Shown here: positions 33,511-42,563 of the stretch, one piece after another
Numbering within the stretch: the first letter of the stretch is position 1
How the letters are laid out: every line of letters begins with the position of its first letter
Assembly: GCA_902624315.1 (NCBI GenBank)
Contig: CACNXC010000002.1
Location: 1 to 64,000 of the forward strand
Length of the DNA: 64,000 nt
Reading direction: 5' to 3'
Source of the DNA: an uncultured Pelagibacteraceae bacterium
Lineage (GTDB): Bacteria; Pseudomonadota; Alphaproteobacteria; Pelagibacterales; Pelagibacteraceae
Position numbers and translations under genes: made by a program
The notes under the pieces: generated by a model
What the model saw: only the letters and a program-made list of their open reading frames with translations
What the model was told of the DNA's origin: nothing
Database searches by the model: none

Positions 33511-36180
33511 ATGAAACCAGGTAAAATCAACTCTTACAAAACTCTTTCTGATATAGAAATAAATAATAAAAAATTTAAATTTTATTCATTAAAGAAAGCA
33601 GAAGAAAATGGTTTGGAGGGTATTTCCAAATTACCAAAATCCCTTAAAGTTTTGTTAGAAAATTTGTTAAGATATGAGGATGATATATCGGTTACAAAAA
33701 ATCAAATTGAGGCAATCAAAAATTGGCTAAAAACAAAAAAATCAAAAACAGAAATTGCTTATCGACCCGCAAGAGTGTTACTACAAGATTACACTGGAAT
33801 TCCTGCAGTGGCTGACTTGGCAGCTATGAGAGAAGCTGTGAAAGAAAAAAATAAAGATCCTAATACAATTAATCCACTTTCTGCAGTAGATCTCGTTATT
33901 GATCATTCAGTTCAAGTTGATCAGTCTGCTAAAGCAGATTCGTTTGATAAAAATGTTGAAATTGAATTTAATAGAAATGGTGAGAGATATTCTTTTTTAA
34001 AATGGGGTCAGCAAGCATTCAACAACTTTAGAATAGTTCCCCCTGGAACAGGAATTTGTCATCAAGTTAATTTAGAATACTTATCCAAAGTAGTATGGAG
34101 TGAAGAATTTGAAGGACAAAATTATCTTTTTCCAGACACATTAGTAGGGACCGATAGCCATACAACCATGGTCAACGGACTTTCAGTTTTAGGATGGGGA
34201 GTAGGAGGTATTGAAGCTGAAGCGGGTATGTTAGGTCAGCCCATTTCAATGCTTATTCCTGAAGTAATAGGTTTTGAAGTAAAAAACAAAATGCCAGAAG
34301 GTACTACTGCAACAGACTTAGTTTTAACAGTTGTTAAAATGTTAAGAGACAAGGGTGTGGTTGGAAAGTTTGTAGAATTTTATGGCGATGGTTTAAAGAA
34401 TTTAACTTTAGCTGATCGTGCAACAATTGCAAATATGGCTCCAGAGTATGGAGCAACCTGTGGTTTTTTTCCAATAGATGAAGAAACTTTAAGATATCTA
34501 AAATTTTCTGGCAGAGATGAAATGACATTAAAAATAGTCGAGGAATATGCGAAGTCTCAGGGTTTGTGGTCTAGTGAAGATATTGATTTTACTGATACTT
34601 TAACTTTGGATATGACAACTATTGTTCCTACTATCTCAGGGCCGAAAAGACCACAAGATAAGGTTTTATTAACTGATGCTTCAACTAGTTTTAAGAAAAG
34701 TTTTTCTGAAGTGACTGGTAAAAAAGATTTTTCAGTTTCAAAAGTTAAAGATATGAAATATTCAATTAAAGATGGATCTATTTTAATTGCGGCAATTACA
34801 TCTTGTACAAACACTTCTAATCCAAATGTTTTAATTGGAGCAGGGCTCTTAGCCAAAAAAGCTGTTGAATTAGGATTAGAGGTAAAACCTTGGGTTAAAA
34901 CTTCATTAGCACCAGGATCACAAGTTGTAACAGACTATCTGGAGAAAGCAGGTTTGAATACTTATTTAGATAAACTTGGTTTTCATCTAGTTGGTTATGG
35001 TTGTACTACGTGCATCGGAAATTCAGGTCCATTAGCTGATGAGATTGTTGAATCTATACAAAAAGAAAATATCTATGCTGTTTCGGTACTGTCTGGGAAT
35101 AGAAATTTCGAGGGTAGAATTTCTCCACATATAAAAGCAAATTATCTTGCCTCACCTCCGTTAGTCGTTGCTTATGCTCTTGCCGGTCATATGAATTTTG
35201 ATTTGTATAAAGATAGCTTTGGTAAAGATAAAGATGGTAAAGATATTTTTATGAAAGATATTTGGCCATCAAATAAAGAAATTGAAGATGTATTAAAATC
35301 ATCTTTAAACCCAGAAATGTTTGTGAAGAGATATTCAAATGTTTCTGAAGGACCAAAGCAATGGCAACAAATTAAAACAGATAAAAGTAGTATCTATAAT
35401 TGGGAAGAAAATTCTACATATGTAAAAAAACCGCCTTTTTTTGAAAATCTTCCAGATCAACCTGAAGGTTTTAAAAAAATTCATGATGCTCGTCCATTAT
35501 TAATTTTGGGCGATATGGTTACTACAGATCATATCTCTCCTGCAGGTAACATCCAAAAGGAAAGCCCGACAGGAGAATATTTTATGAAACATCAAATTTT
35601 ACCTAAAGATTATAATTCTTATGGTGCCAGAAGAGGAAATCACGAAGTGATGATGAGAGGAACATTTGCTAATATTAGAATAAGAAATGAGATGGCACCT
35701 GGTACAGAAGGTGGATTTACAACGCTTTACCCAGAAAAAAAAGTGATGCCAATTTATGATGCAGTTGTTGAATATAAAAAAAGAGGAACAGATTTAGTTG
35801 TTATCGGTGGAAAAGAATATGGAACAGGCTCGTCAAGAGATTGGGCAGCGAAAGGAACCAAACTTTTAGGAGTAAAGACTGTAATTGCTGAAAGTTTTGA
35901 GAGAATTCATAGATCTAACTTAATTGGGATGGGTATTTTGCCATTACAATTTATTGATAATATTGATAGGAAAAATTTAAAATTAATTGGTTCAGAATTG
36001 ATTAGTATAATCAATCTTGAAAATGGAATTAATCCTTCTGATAAAGTTAAAGTAGAAATCAAGTATGCTTCAGGTGAAATTAAAACGATCCAAGCACTTT
36101 GTAGAATAGATACTAAAAATGAGCTAGAGTATTATAAAAATGGAGGAATATTACAATACGTTCTCCGAAATATGATTTAA
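33511..36180 (+). CDS. acnA: aconitate hydratase A
   Basis: 889 residues, the full length of AcnA/IRP-type aconitase. The three 4Fe-4S cysteines are in TSCTNTSNP and GYGCTTCIGNSG. DSHTTMVNGLSVLGWGVGGI and the swivel-domain motifs (GDMVTTDHISPAG, GKEYGTGSSRDWAAKG) are present. It interconverts citrate and isocitrate in the TCA cycle. Four bases from lysE and two from the YfgM-like gene. Confidence 0.95.
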   Translation: MKPGKINSYKTLSDIEINNKKFKFYSLKKAEENGLEGISKLPKSLKVLLENLLRYEDDISVTKNQIEAIKNWLKTKKSKTEIAYRPARVLLQDYTGIPAVADLAAMREAVKEKNKDPNTINPLSAVDLVIDHSVQVDQSAKADSFDKNVEIEFNRNGERYSFLKWGQQAFNNFRIVPPGTGICHQVNLEYLSKVVWSEEFEGQNYLFPDTLVGTDSHTTMVNGLSVLGWGVGGIEAEAGMLGQPISMLIPEVIGFEVKNKMPEGTTATDLVLTVVKMLRDKGVVGKFVEFYGDGLKNLTLADRATIANMAPEYGATCGFFPIDEETLRYLKFSGRDEMTLKIVEEYAKSQGLWSSEDIDFTDTLTLDMTTIVPTISGPKRPQDKVLLTDASTSFKKSFSEVTGKKDFSVSKVKDMKYSIKDGSILIAAITSCTNTSNPNVLIGAGLLAKKAVELGLEVKPWVKTSLAPGSQVVTDYLEKAGLNTYLDKLGFHLVGYGCTTCIGNSGPLADEIVESIQKENIYAVSVLSGNRNFEGRISPHIKANYLASPPLVVAYALAGHMNFDLYKDSFGKDKDGKDIFMKDIWPSNKEIEDVLKSSLNPEMFVKRYSNVSEGPKQWQQIKTDKSSIYNWEENSTYVKKPPFFENLPDQPEGFKKIHDARPLLILGDMVTTDHISPAGNIQKESPTGEYFMKHQILPKDYNSYGARRGNHEVMMRGTFANIRIRNEMAPGTEGGFTTLYPEKKVMPIYDAVVEYKKRGTDLVVIGGKEYGTGSSRDWAAKGTKLLGVKTVIAESFERIHRSNLIGMGILPLQFIDNIDRKNLKLIGSELISIINLENGINPSDKVKVEIKYASGEIKTIQALCRIDTKNELEYYKNGGILQYVLRNMI

Positions 36181-36182
36181 TT

Positions 36183-36827
36183 ATGGATGAAGATATAGCA
36201 ATCATTAATAGCAATACTAGAAATCAGAGAATAAAAGATTTTTTTACAAAAAATAAAAAACTAATCATATCTTTTTTAATCACTTTGATACTAATTTTGC
36301 TAGGTTTTTACTCATATCAAATCTATCAAGATAAAAATAAAATTAAAATTTCAGATAAGTATAATAGTTCAATCATTAAACATAAGAATGGAGATAATTC
36401 CGGGATAGTATCGGCCATGCAAGAGATAGTAGAAAATAAAGATCCAACTTATTCTCCATTGGCTTTGTATTACTTGATAGATAATGAGTTAGTGAGTGAT
36501 AAAAATAAAATTAATAGCTTGTTTGATATATTGATTAACAAAACTTCATTGGATAGTGAAATTAAGTATCTTATTATTTATAAAAAAGCTCTTTATAATG
36601 CTGATACAATCAATGAAGGTCAAATTTTAGAAATTTTAAATCCTGTAATTAATTCAAAAAGTGTTTGGAAGTCTCATGCTTTATATTTGATAGCAGAGTA
36701 CTTTTACTCTAAAGGTGAAAAGCAAAAATCCAAAGAATTTTTCAGTCAAATAATTACTTTAGAAAACGCTAATTTGGATATACTCAAGGAAACACAAAAA
36801 AGACTAAACAGAGATTTGAGTGAATAA
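36183..36827 (+). CDS. YfgM/TPR-like membrane-anchored periplasmic protein
   Basis: 214 residues. A basic cytoplasmic N-terminus, one membrane span (about 29-48, LIISFLITLILILLGFYSY), then a helical periplasmic domain with tetratricopeptide-like pairs (PTYSPLALYYLIDNEL, KSHALYLIAEYFYSKGEKQ). This matches the YfgM/TPR_21 type, which usually precedes bamB and works with envelope chaperones; here the next gene is bamB, overlapped by eight bases. Function assigned by size, topology and position more than by sequence motifs. Confidence 0.72.
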   Translation: MDEDIAIINSNTRNQRIKDFFTKNKKLIISFLITLILILLGFYSYQIYQDKNKIKISDKYNSSIIKHKNGDNSGIVSAMQEIVENKDPTYSPLALYYLIDNELVSDKNKINSLFDILINKTSLDSEIKYLIIYKKALYNADTINEGQILEILNPVINSKSVWKSHALYLIAEYFYSKGEKQKSKEFFSQIITLENANLDILKETQKRLNRDLSE

Positions 36828-38118
36828 AATATTTGTAATATTAATATTTTCAATTTTTTTATCTAATTGCTCTCTGAATGAAAATTCAAGAATATGGAAT
36901 AAAAAAGAAAAAATTGAAAATGAAAATAAGGTCTCTAAAAAAATTCTTACCGAAAAAGAGATAATTTCAACAGAATTTAATCCTTTATTAAAGTTAGACC
37001 TATCAAAAAATAAGCAAAATAACAAAATTTTTGATCCACTAAATAATTTTGGATCGTCAAAATATAATGGTCAACTGAATAAAGTTAATCAATATAAATT
37101 TTCAAAACTAGAAAATTTTAATCAATTTAATTTTGAGCCACTGATTTTAGATAATGGCGTAATAGTCTTTGAAAAAAAAGGAACTATTATTAGGTTTAAT
37201 GATAATAAAAAAGTTGTTTGGAAAAATAACTTTTATTCAAAAACAGAAAAGAAAATTCATCCCACTTTATCATTTGCAATGACAAATAAAAATTTATTAG
37301 TTGCAGATAGTATAGCGAAAGTTTCAAGTATTAATTTACAAACTGGAAATTTAATTTGGTCAAAAAAAAATGAATATCCATTTAATTCAGAAATCAAAAT
37401 TTTTAAGGACAAATTTTTTGCAGTCGATTTTAAAAATACCCTGAGATGTTTTTATTTAAATGATGGTACAGAGTGCTGGAATATAAAAACTGAAGATTCT
37501 TTTACTGTGTCTAATTCAAAATTCTCAATGTTAATTAAAGATAATTTAGTGATATATAATAATTCCCTCGGGGATATAACTGCAATTGATATTTTGTCTG
37601 GTTTAATTCAATGGCAGCTCCCAACACAAACAAGCAGTATTATGAATGAAACATATGGTTTTAATTTCTCAAAACTAGTTAGTGATGGAAGCTCAATTTA
37701 TTTTTCTAATAATAAAAATCAATTTTACTCTGTGGATTTAAAATCAGGTACTATGAATTGGATGAGTGAAATTAATTCTATTCTTACACCAATTATAATT
37801 GGAAATTTCATTTTTACTGTGTCTGAAAACGGCTATCTTTTTACAATTCAAAAGAATGAAGGGAATATTATTAGAATTAATGATATTTATAAAAATTTTA
37901 ATTTAAAAAAAAGAAAAAGAATAAAACCAACAGGTTTTACCATAGGTGGAAATAATCTTTATCTTACAAATTCTGATGGAAATTTAATTGTTATAAGTTT
38001 AAGCGCCGGAAATGTTATAAAAATTGAAAAAGTTGGCAGAGATTTATTATCAAAACCTTTAATATATGATGAAAATTTATTTATTGTTAAAAATGGCTCT
38101 ATAACCCAATATGATTAG
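36820..38118 (+). CDS. bamB: outer membrane assembly lipoprotein BamB
   Basis: 432 residues from a GTG that overlaps the previous gene. A lipoprotein signal is present (FSIFLSNC, acylated Cys near residue 17). The mature protein is a PQQ-type beta-propeller: repeats such as SINLQTGNLIWSKKN, AIDILSGLIQWQLP and SVDLKSGTMNWMSE. BamB is the propeller lipoprotein of the beta-barrel assembly machine. The lysine-rich linker after the lipobox is longer than in E. coli. In many alphaproteobacteria der (GTPase) follows; here a cupin gene does. Confidence 0.83.
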   Translation: MNKIFVILIFSIFLSNCSLNENSRIWNKKEKIENENKVSKKILTEKEIISTEFNPLLKLDLSKNKQNNKIFDPLNNFGSSKYNGQLNKVNQYKFSKLENFNQFNFEPLILDNGVIVFEKKGTIIRFNDNKKVVWKNNFYSKTEKKIHPTLSFAMTNKNLLVADSIAKVSSINLQTGNLIWSKKNEYPFNSEIKIFKDKFFAVDFKNTLRCFYLNDGTECWNIKTEDSFTVSNSKFSMLIKDNLVIYNNSLGDITAIDILSGLIQWQLPTQTSSIMNETYGFNFSKLVSDGSSIYFSNNKNQFYSVDLKSGTMNWMSEINSILTPIIIGNFIFTVSENGYLFTIQKNEGNIIRINDIYKNFNLKKRKRIKPTGFTIGGNNLYLTNSDGNLIVISLSAGNVIKIEKVGRDLLSKPLIYDENLFIVKNGSITQYD

Positions 38119-38120
38119 TT

Positions 38121-38552
38121 ATGTTTTTAAAATTTTTAGACAAAATAGGAAGAAAAAAAGTTGTTTTAGATAGGGGTCCTTCACATCCCAAGTATCATGA
38201 AGCTAAACCATGGATGAATAGATATTATCTCATCTTTCGACACAGACCAAAGTGGTTTCCGTTTAATATTTTAATTCATGAAATGTTAGCGGATGATCAT
38301 GGCGAAGGTGTTCACAATCATACATTTCCATATATCACCATAATACTCAGAGGAGGATATTGGGAGACATTAAGCACAGGAAAATTCTGGCGACCGCCTG
38401 GTTATATAGGATTTAGATCTGCAAATAACTTACATAGAGTAGACTTAAAACCTGGGACGAGGCCTTTAACATTATTTATATCTGGCCCGTTTGGACTAAG
38501 GAAAGGACCAAGATCTGAATACGGAATTGATTTTAAAAGTAAAAAAAATTAA
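38121..38552 (+). CDS. small cupin-fold protein
   Basis: 143 residues. The first cupin motif is seen as HEMLADDHGEGVHNHTFPY ending with a GGYWE strand, and a second weaker one around NNLHRVDLKPGTRPL, giving a candidate metal site (His, His, Glu, His). The family is unnamed to my knowledge, and the reaction is unknown. It shares one base with the zapE start, so it is translated with the bamB-zapE group. Confidence 0.6.
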   Translation: MFLKFLDKIGRKKVVLDRGPSHPKYHEAKPWMNRYYLIFRHRPKWFPFNILIHEMLADDHGEGVHNHTFPYITIILRGGYWETLSTGKFWRPPGYIGFRSANNLHRVDLKPGTRPLTLFISGPFGLRKGPRSEYGIDFKSKKN

Positions 38553-39604
38553 TGTCTTTAAATCTTGAGGAAAAATTTAAAACTCATTGTGATACACAAA
38601 ATCTAGAGTTAAATCCAAATCAAATAACTTTAGTAAAACAATTAGATAATTTTTATAAAGAAAATTTTAGAAGTAACTTGTTGAATTTTTTTTCCAAACA
38701 ATCCTCAAAAAAAGGTTTTTATCTTTATGGTGGTGTTGGTGTTGGAAAAACTATGATTTTAGATTTTTTTTTTAATCTAGTTAATCAAAAAAAACAACGT
38801 CTTCACTTTAATGAATTTATGTTAAACTTCCATGATTTTGTTCATGATAATAAAGATCAAAATGAGGAAAATGTAATTACTGTATTTGTTAAAGATTTAA
38901 AATCAAAATTTTCACTCATCTTCTTTGACGAATTTCAAGTAACCAATATTGTCGATGCTATGATATTAGGCAAACTATTTCAGGAAATATTTAATCAAAA
39001 TATTAAGGTTATTGTGACCTCAAACACAAAAATATCAGAGCTATATAAAGATGGGTTACAAAGAGATCAATTTAAACCCTTTATTCAAATAATGCAGGAA
39101 AAATCAATAGAGCATGAGTTGATAATTGATGATGATTACAGAAAAAGCAAAGAAACCGAAAAACGAAGATATTTCCATCCTTTAAACCAAGAAACTAATT
39201 TTAAGATAAATAAGTTTTCTAGAATAATTACTAAAAATAAAAAATTATCTCGCAAAGTTTTGAATATCAAAGGTAGAAATTTCGAAATTAAAAATTTTTA
39301 TGAAGGGATTTCAAAGTTTCATTTTGATGAATTGTGTGATCAAAACCTAGGTGGTGAAGATTATTTAAAAATTGCTGAAAGTTCTGAATTTATAATAATT
39401 GAAAATGTACCAGAATTTAGTGATATCAACTCAAATCAACAACAAAGGTTCATAACCCTTATTGATGTAATTTACGATAAAGATAGAGCAATAGCAGTAA
39501 CCGCTGAGCAAAGTTTAGAAAAATTGTCGAGCTCTAAGTCTTTAGAAAAACCATTTAAACGTACAATTAGCCGTTTATTTGAGTTAACATCAAAAAATTA
39601 TTAA
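38552..39604 (+). CDS. zapE: AFG1/ZapE family ATPase
   Basis: 350 residues. Walker A is GGVGVGKTM (near residue 60), Walker B LIFFDEFQVTNIVDAMILG, followed by sensor segment VIVTSNTK and the family blocks LYKDGLQRDQF and RRYFHPLN. ZapE is a cell-division ATPase in E. coli, and its eukaryotic homologue AFG1/LACE1 is mitochondrial. The first base of its ATG is the last base of the cupin gene. Confidence 0.88.
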   Translation: MSLNLEEKFKTHCDTQNLELNPNQITLVKQLDNFYKENFRSNLLNFFSKQSSKKGFYLYGGVGVGKTMILDFFFNLVNQKKQRLHFNEFMLNFHDFVHDNKDQNEENVITVFVKDLKSKFSLIFFDEFQVTNIVDAMILGKLFQEIFNQNIKVIVTSNTKISELYKDGLQRDQFKPFIQIMQEKSIEHELIIDDDYRKSKETEKRRYFHPLNQETNFKINKFSRIITKNKKLSRKVLNIKGRNFEIKNFYEGISKFHFDELCDQNLGGEDYLKIAESSEFIIIENVPEFSDINSNQQQRFITLIDVIYDKDRAIAVTAEQSLEKLSSSKSLEKPFKRTISRLFELTSKNY

Positions 39605-39605
39605 T

Positions 39606-40028
39606 ATGAAACAAGAATTTTATAATCTTAAAATAGATACCAATGGTCAACGATTGTATGAATTTACTGATCAAACATTAAATTGGATTGAAAAAAACAA
39701 TTTTAAAAATGGAATTTTAAATTTAAGTATTCAGCATACGAGCGCCTCGATTATTGTTCAAGAAAATGCTGACCCAGATGTGCAGACTGATTTAATTAAT
39801 TATTTTGATAAATTGGTGCCGATGAATAATAAATTATATATTCACACCACTGAGGGAAAAGATGATATGCCGGCACATATCAAGTCTGCTCTTACTAATA
39901 ATCAAATTTCATTAAGCGTCAAAAATAAAGAACTATTACTAGGTACTTGGCAAGGAATCTATCTTTTTGAACATAGATTAAATCCACAAACAAGAACTAT
40001 AATTCATCATTTTTTTGGTGAAGCTTAA
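39606..40028 (+). CDS. yjbQ: YjbQ family protein (secondary thiamine-phosphate synthase enzyme family)
   Basis: 140 residues, the normal family length. Conserved segments are LSIQHTSASIIVQENADPDV, the histidine-bearing HTTEGKDDMPAHIK and GTWQGIYLFEHR. E. coli YjbQ has weak thiamine-phosphate synthase activity; the true role is uncertain. The stop codon lies in a perfect palindrome (40021-40040) shared with the stop of the convergent photolyase gene. Confidence 0.88.
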   Translation: MKQEFYNLKIDTNGQRLYEFTDQTLNWIEKNNFKNGILNLSIQHTSASIIVQENADPDVQTDLINYFDKLVPMNNKLYIHTTEGKDDMPAHIKSALTNNQISLSVKNKELLLGTWQGIYLFEHRLNPQTRTIIHHFFGEA

Positions 40029-40040
40029 TTTTTTAAGCTT
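40021..40040. terminator. perfect AAGCTTAA/TTAAGCTT hairpin holding both convergent stop codons
   Basis: AAGCTTAA and TTAAGCTT flank a TTTT loop (8-bp stem). TAA of yjbQ (40026-40028) and TAA of the photolyase gene (40025-40027, minus) both fall in the left arm. A weak, symmetric structure that could end or protect both transcripts; no long T-run follows. Confidence 0.4.
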
Positions 40041-41443
40041 TGGAAAGCTTTAAGAGCAGCAGCACGAGCTTCTTCATGAATGACAATGGGTTTTGGATAA
40101 TTTTTTCCAATTATTGTTTTGATAGCCTCTTGATATTTAATTTCCATTTCCCAAGGCTTATGAATAAATTTTTTTGGGACTTTACTTAATTCCGGTATCC
40201 ATTTTTTTACATATATACCATCTTTATCAAACTTTTCTCCCTGAAGAATTGGATTGAATATTCTAAAATAAGGTGCAGCATCTGCACCACAACCTGCTAC
40301 CCATTGCCATTGTGCAACATTATTAGCTTTATTAAAATCAAGTAAGCAGTTTCGAAAATGTTTTTCTCCTTCAGTCCAATTTATCCTTAAATGTTTTACT
40401 AAAAAAGATCCAACTACCATTCTAATTCTATTATGCATCCATCCTGTTTCATAAAGTTCTCTCATACCAGCGTCAACAATTGGATAACCTGTCATTCCAG
40501 ATTTCCAAGCCTTTAAAAACTTTTCATTTTTAACCCAAGGAAACTTATCAAATTCTTTTCTATAATTTCCTTTTAAAAACTCTGGAAAATAATTTATTAA
40601 GCTATGTGAAAATTCCCGCCAACCTAACTCATTAATATATTTTCTATACCCAATTCCTTTAGATTTCATTTCACTGCATTTTTTCCAAATTGTATTCACA
40701 TGGATTTGTCCATGTTTAATATAAGGAGATAACTTGGATGTACCTTCTATTGATGGATAATCTCTAGCAGTTCCATAATCTTTTATTTTATTTGCAATTA
40801 AGTTATTTAAGATCTTTTTCGAGTCATTTTCAGATACATTCCAATAATTTTCAAATTTCTTATACCAGTTTTTTTTTGGCAGAATTTTTGTTGGCTCAAT
40901 AGAATTTTTAAATAAAGAGAATGATTTTGATTTTTTCTTAACGATATAATTTTTACTTGGAGGCAGGCCTAAAAATTTTTGCTCAGCATTTCTCCAAAAT
41001 GGGGTAAAAACTTTAAAAGGAGTTCCGTCATTTTTAGTTACTTCTTGAAATTCATTTAATATATTTCCTTTAAAATACTTAAATTCGATTTCATTTTTAA
41101 TAAAAACATCTCTAATTTTTTTTCCTTTAGCAATTACATCAGGCTCATAAATTTTATTCCAATATATTGAAACATCGTCTTTTTTTTTTATTTTAGAAAA
41201 AACTTCTAATTCATCACCTTCTAATATCTGAAGATTGATTTTATATTTCAATAGTTCTGACTGGAATACCTCCAAAGATTTTGAAAGCCACCATTTTTGT
41301 GCTTCTCTTTTATTATCAAAGTCAGCTTTGTTGTAGATATATAGGGCAGCTACATTTTCATGATTTTGCGTAGCATAAGCAAGAGCAGGGTTATGCTCAA
41401 TTCTAAAATCTTCTCTAATCCATGTAACTGCGTTTTTTGTCAT
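40025..41443 (-). CDS. phrB: deoxyribodipyrimidine photolyase
   Basis: 472 residues, the usual length for class I CPD photolyase/cryptochrome proteins. The N-terminal antenna domain starts AVTWIREDFRIEHNPAL; the C-terminal FAD domain contains WREFSHSLINYFP, GYPIVDAGMRELYETGWMHN, RMVVGSFLVKHL and NNVAQWQWVAGCGADAAPYF. It repairs UV-induced pyrimidine dimers with light, apt for a surface-ocean cell. It is last in a long minus-strand run, six bases from the ammonia-lyase gene. Confidence 0.93.
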   Translation of the reverse strand: MTKNAVTWIREDFRIEHNPALAYATQNHENVAALYIYNKADFDNKREAQKWWLSKSLEVFQSELLKYKINLQILEGDELEVFSKIKKKDDVSIYWNKIYEPDVIAKGKKIRDVFIKNEIEFKYFKGNILNEFQEVTKNDGTPFKVFTPFWRNAEQKFLGLPPSKNYIVKKKSKSFSLFKNSIEPTKILPKKNWYKKFENYWNVSENDSKKILNNLIANKIKDYGTARDYPSIEGTSKLSPYIKHGQIHVNTIWKKCSEMKSKGIGYRKYINELGWREFSHSLINYFPEFLKGNYRKEFDKFPWVKNEKFLKAWKSGMTGYPIVDAGMRELYETGWMHNRIRMVVGSFLVKHLRINWTEGEKHFRNCLLDFNKANNVAQWQWVAGCGADAAPYFRIFNPILQGEKFDKDGIYVKKWIPELSKVPKKFIHKPWEMEIKYQEAIKTIIGKNYPKPIVIHEEARAAALKAFQSLKN

Positions 41444-41449
41444 AGAAAT

Positions 41450-42562
41450 TTATTTTCTACCTTTAGATAACAGTTGTTTGTAAAGTTTTACATCTGCATT
41501 TCCTTCGCATCCTATGACTAGAATATTTGAACTTTCATCAAGATTAAGGAATTTTTTAGCTCTAATATTATTACATATTCCTATCAAAGCGATAACGCCT
41601 GGAGCTGCGCATTCACCACCTGTAATAGAAATCTTGCTAAACTTTTTATCTTTTAGGCCAGCTATAGTTTTTGCAATATTCTTATCTGAGATCGATATAC
41701 AACAATCGCTAGCTCTTTTTAATATTTGCCATGGTACCAAAGACATCTCATTACACGACATTCCACCCATAATGCTCTCTTTTTTAATTCTAATCTTTTT
41801 AAGTTTATTGCTTTTAATACTTTGAAGCACACAATCAGCTTGATCAGGTTCAACAATTATAATTTTAGGGATTCTTTTAAAATATTTTGCAACACCAGCT
41901 ACTACACCTGCAGCTAATCCTCCAACACCTGCTTGTAGAAATATATGAGTTATATACTGATTAGTTTGTTTGGAGATTTCTTTAATCATGATTGAATATC
42001 CAGCCATAGTAAGTTGTGGAACATACTTATAATTTTTTGTTGATACATCTTGGACAATTTTCCAATTATTTTTTTTTGATTGTTTTTGACATTCTTTAAG
42101 GGAGTTTTCATAGTTTCCCTTAACCCTTATAACTTCAGCACCAAATTTTTTAATTTCTTTTACTCTGGTTTCACTCACATATTGACTTACAAATATTTTA
42201 CATTTTAATTTTAATCTTTGCGCTCCCCATGCAACCGATCTACCATGATTACCTGCTGTTGCAGAGGAAATGGTAATATTTTTTTTCCCTTTAGATATTT
42301 TTTCTACTGCATAAGCGCCACCAAGAGCTTTAAAGGACTTTAAATGGAACCTTTTAGACTCATCTTTGTAAAAAATATTATTGAGTTCTAAATTTTTTTG
42401 AAGTTTATTAAGTCTTAAAAGAGGAGTAGCTCTATAGTTTCTCCAGCTAGAAATTGAATTAAAAGCATTGGAAAGCATAGTTGAAGGTAAATACTTAAGG
42501 ACATAATTCCTTTTGAAATTAAAATTATCGTTGATTAAAAATTTCGTTAGCTTCCAATTCAC
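41450..42562 (-). CDS. dpaL: diaminopropionate ammonia-lyase-like PLP enzyme
   Basis: 370 residues of the fold-type II PLP family. The Schiff-base lysine lies in FHLKSFKALGGAYAV, the phosphate loop in SATAGNHGRSVAWGAQ, and a glycine-rich loop in FLQAGVGGLAAGVVAG; IIIVEPDQADCVLQS and CNEMSLVPWQILKRASDC resemble diaminopropionate ammonia-lyase more than threonine dehydratase, and no ACT domain is present. It would give pyruvate and ammonia from 2,3-diaminopropionate or D-serine-like substrates. The gene is one base from the GmaS-like gene, thus part of the methylamine set A operon. A role as an EutB-like enzyme for the distant EutA-DoeA pair is possible. Confidence 0.78.
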   Translation of the reverse strand: MNWKLTKFLINDNFNFKRNYVLKYLPSTMLSNAFNSISSWRNYRATPLLRLNKLQKNLELNNIFYKDESKRFHLKSFKALGGAYAVEKISKGKKNITISSATAGNHGRSVAWGAQRLKLKCKIFVSQYVSETRVKEIKKFGAEVIRVKGNYENSLKECQKQSKKNNWKIVQDVSTKNYKYVPQLTMAGYSIMIKEISKQTNQYITHIFLQAGVGGLAAGVVAGVAKYFKRIPKIIIVEPDQADCVLQSIKSNKLKKIRIKKESIMGGMSCNEMSLVPWQILKRASDCCISISDKNIAKTIAGLKDKKFSKISITGGECAAPGVIALIGICNNIRAKKFLNLDESSNILVIGCEGNADVKLYKQLLSKGRK

Positions 42563-42563
42563 T

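Noticed and set aside
34334-34856. Antisense open frames inside the aconitase gene and similar frames opposite other genes
   Set aside because: They have no recognisable domain, no ribosome-binding site, and lie opposite strongly conserved coding sequence, so they are shadows.
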